Positions 62,292-64,000 of a stretch of DNA of 64,000 nt are shown in pieces. A program made the position numbers and the translations under genes. How positions within the stretch are numbered: the stretch's first letter is position 1; each line of letters opens with the position of its first letter. This DNA is from Styela clava (taxonomy: Eukaryota; Chordata; Ascidiacea; Stolidobranchia; Styelidae): NCBI RefSeq assembly GCF_964204865.1, contig NC_135252.1, positions 11,243,383 through 11,307,382 of the forward strand. Reading direction: 5' to 3'. Below the pieces are notes generated by a model. It was given only the letters and a program-made list of their open reading frames with translations, was not told the origin of the DNA and did not search any database.

Positions 62292-62322
<31 letters not shown>
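62292..62322. repeat. (AT)n microsatellite
   Basis: Uninterrupted alternation of A and T over 31 bp. Confidence 0.95.
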
Positions 62323-62325
<3 letters not shown>

Positions 62326-62555
62326 TCACATTTTTACTATCGTATGGCCGTTTGGCATCCAATAAAAAGTATAAAACAAAGTCCGATTATACGCTTATAT
62401 TAAACGGAGAACTTGAGCGCCCTCATTCATCCGAAGAAAATTCACTTACGTCGCTGACGTTTAAAATATGTAACGTGGGAACCGTTGCACCTGTTCGCAA
62501 AATATATATCAAGCAGTCCACGTAAATTATATATTCTGTGCTAGAAGATTGGGTT

Positions 62556-63965
62556 ATGGACATTTTATATTTGAAAAAAGTGTTACTTTTGTTGTTCGTA
62601 GTAGTGATATTCTTCAATAGTAAGGTACGTAACGAATTTCGTATGGGCTGCAGAAAAGGAGGTTGTTGTTCTTATCAAACTGTATAGAGTCACGAGGTGT
62701 ATACAATGAGTAGCTAGAATATTTTACTCTCTTACGAGTTATCGAATTGTAAATCCATTAAAACAGGTTTACGCATCTGGTTTGAAACGCGAAACGGGTT
62801 GGCTTCTACTCGTAACGATAACACAACAAGACACACGTGGTTATTATGTTTGCCAAACCAAGTTACTATAAACCTTCCAATCACATTTGGATGGTCATTC
62901 ATATATCATTTATAATTTTATATTATCGACTCACTTACTTCTACCATAATGATAATTTAATAAGATGATCGTTGATCGCTAGATTGCAAAATTTAAATTA
63001 GTGAAATGCTGTAGATGAAAATCCGATTCTTGATTCAGGGGAATGGAACATTGATGAAAAAGAATAGGACTAAGGTGAAGCATACTAATCGACCTCCCGG
63101 TGTCCCGTACAACAACAAGAAAATGCCTCTAGACTGCCACGGTATTATACTTCACTGTTTTTCATTGAATTCATATAGGGTCATTCATTTCTCGAAAAAG
63201 ATAATGTTGCAACCTAAGGTTCTGTAATCGGTGCGCAGCTCGCAAAAGCGCTGCACAGCCGCAACAGATGTGGAAGTACGAAAGGTTAATCATAAAGTTT
63301 GTATATAAGCGTTGTGATATGGATTTTATAAGTAACCATGCAGAGACTTAGTATTATTTCAAATAAAACAACATTTTATTTCAACAACAACTTTTCCGTC
63401 ATTTTTACACAGTATTAGGAATCATACAAGAACGTATTTCTGTAGTGTTAATAACAACAATATCTAAATCAGTATTGCTTTTTCTCTTTTCGCACGTGGC
63501 GAATATTAACATTTTCGTTTTGGAGCGGTGATTATAGAAATATAGCTCAAGTTATATGCGTTACAAAATGTAACTAAATTTCTGTATAATTTGTTTATAC
63601 AATATATAAGGGGAAACCTTACAATTTTAGCCAAAACGTCGTCAACAAGCGCAGGTATGATTAATTGATTGATTGAGGTAAACCAATAACTTAAAACAAA
63701 CATTACGATACTTATATTTGCATAGGAATTCTGATCTTTAATCTTAAGGTCGGGGTGAAAACCTTGATAAATCCTGTGCCTTCAAGTTTTTAACAAAATT
63801 TCGGCTGATTCTCCACTGATTTTTGAAGTTTGTAGAGTTGTGACAGAAGAAATTGAAAACATTATCAAGGACGACAAGAAACAACTTGACCCAGAAGGCG
63901 AGAAAAATAGGAAGAGGGAAAACAGAAGAAAAAAGAAGGATTCGTCAACTCAGAAATCAGAGTGA
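62556..63965 (+). CDS. tentative small 3-exon gene, secreted or signal-anchored basic protein
   Basis: Model: join(62556..62624, 63039..63141, 63838..63965); 300 nt, 99 aa. Exon 1 encodes a hydrophobic leader (MDILYLKKVLLLLFVVVIFF) and ends at a good donor (AAG then GTACGT). Exon 2 follows a GATTCAG acceptor and encodes NGTLMKKNRTKVKHTNRPP, with an N-glycosylation site. The last exon encodes TEEIENIIKDDKKQLDPEGE, then a very basic tail to a TGA stop. The last exon could start earlier, at about 63789, adding FNKISADSPLIFEVCR. Donor 2 (G then GTATTA) is weak and exons may be missing. Exon 1 alone also reads on to a stop at 62687 as a 43-aa Cys-containing peptide. The product is not recognised. 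Confidence 0.4.
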
Positions 63966-64000
63966 ATATCTTTCATATATATGCCTACCATTCCTGAGCC

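Noticed and set aside
1-64000. CRISPR arrays, operons, bacterial ribosome binding sites, tRNA or rRNA genes
   Set aside because: The genes are spliced animal genes. The tandem arrays lack spacer structure, and no tRNA-like clover or rRNA segment was recognised by eye.

Overview
The window is nuclear DNA of an intron-rich, AT-rich metazoan. Genes have many small exons, GT-AG introns and animal-specific families: a WSC-domain sulfotransferase, IA-2/phogrin, endophilin A and an LCCL protein. Nothing prokaryotic is seen. An invertebrate (possibly an invertebrate deuterostome) fits best, but the species cannot be fixed from the sequence. All exon models were spliced by hand from reading frames and splice signals. 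Every multi-exon model below closes in frame, which is strong internal support.

Layout. (1) 327-4374, plus: 8-exon WSCD-type sialate O-sulfotransferase, 520 aa. (2) 5217-12803, minus: 13-exon single-pass membrane protein with an LCCL domain, 552 aa. (3) 13.9-15.9 kb: a large inverted-repeat element. (4) 16832-18433, minus: a one-exon acidic orphan protein, 533 aa. (5) 20645-22367, minus: a 4-exon polytopic membrane protein, 332 aa. (6) 26018-28210, plus: a complete, intronless IA-2/phogrin (receptor-type pseudophosphatase), 730 aa. (7) 33717-35700: a hAT-type transposon with a perfect 8-bp target duplication. (8) 37060-49125, minus: endophilin A (N-BAR plus SH3), 354 aa, with introns full of small DNA transposons. 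(9) 49.4-62.5 kb: mostly repeats, including a 195-bp satellite. (10) 62556-63965, plus: a tentative small 3-exon gene.

The most interesting find is in endophilin. One BAR-domain exon is present as two diverged copies (42839-42939 and 42566-42666). Both are exactly 101 nt and have the same phases. Using both brings a stop codon within nine codons, so the pair should be mutually exclusive. A second, weaker pair of 54-nt exons encodes alternative N-termini (the membrane-inserting helix H0). IA-2 (dense-core vesicles) and endophilin (synaptic vesicle endocytosis) both act in neurosecretory membrane traffic, but nothing in the sequence shows co-regulation.

Transposons shaped the region. At least six terminal-inverted-repeat elements have recognisable ends; several have exact 8-bp duplications (hAT type) and one has TTAA (piggyBac type). 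A 400-430-bp dispersed family occurs in three long and two short copies. A small MITE family carries a motif like the YY1 binding site.
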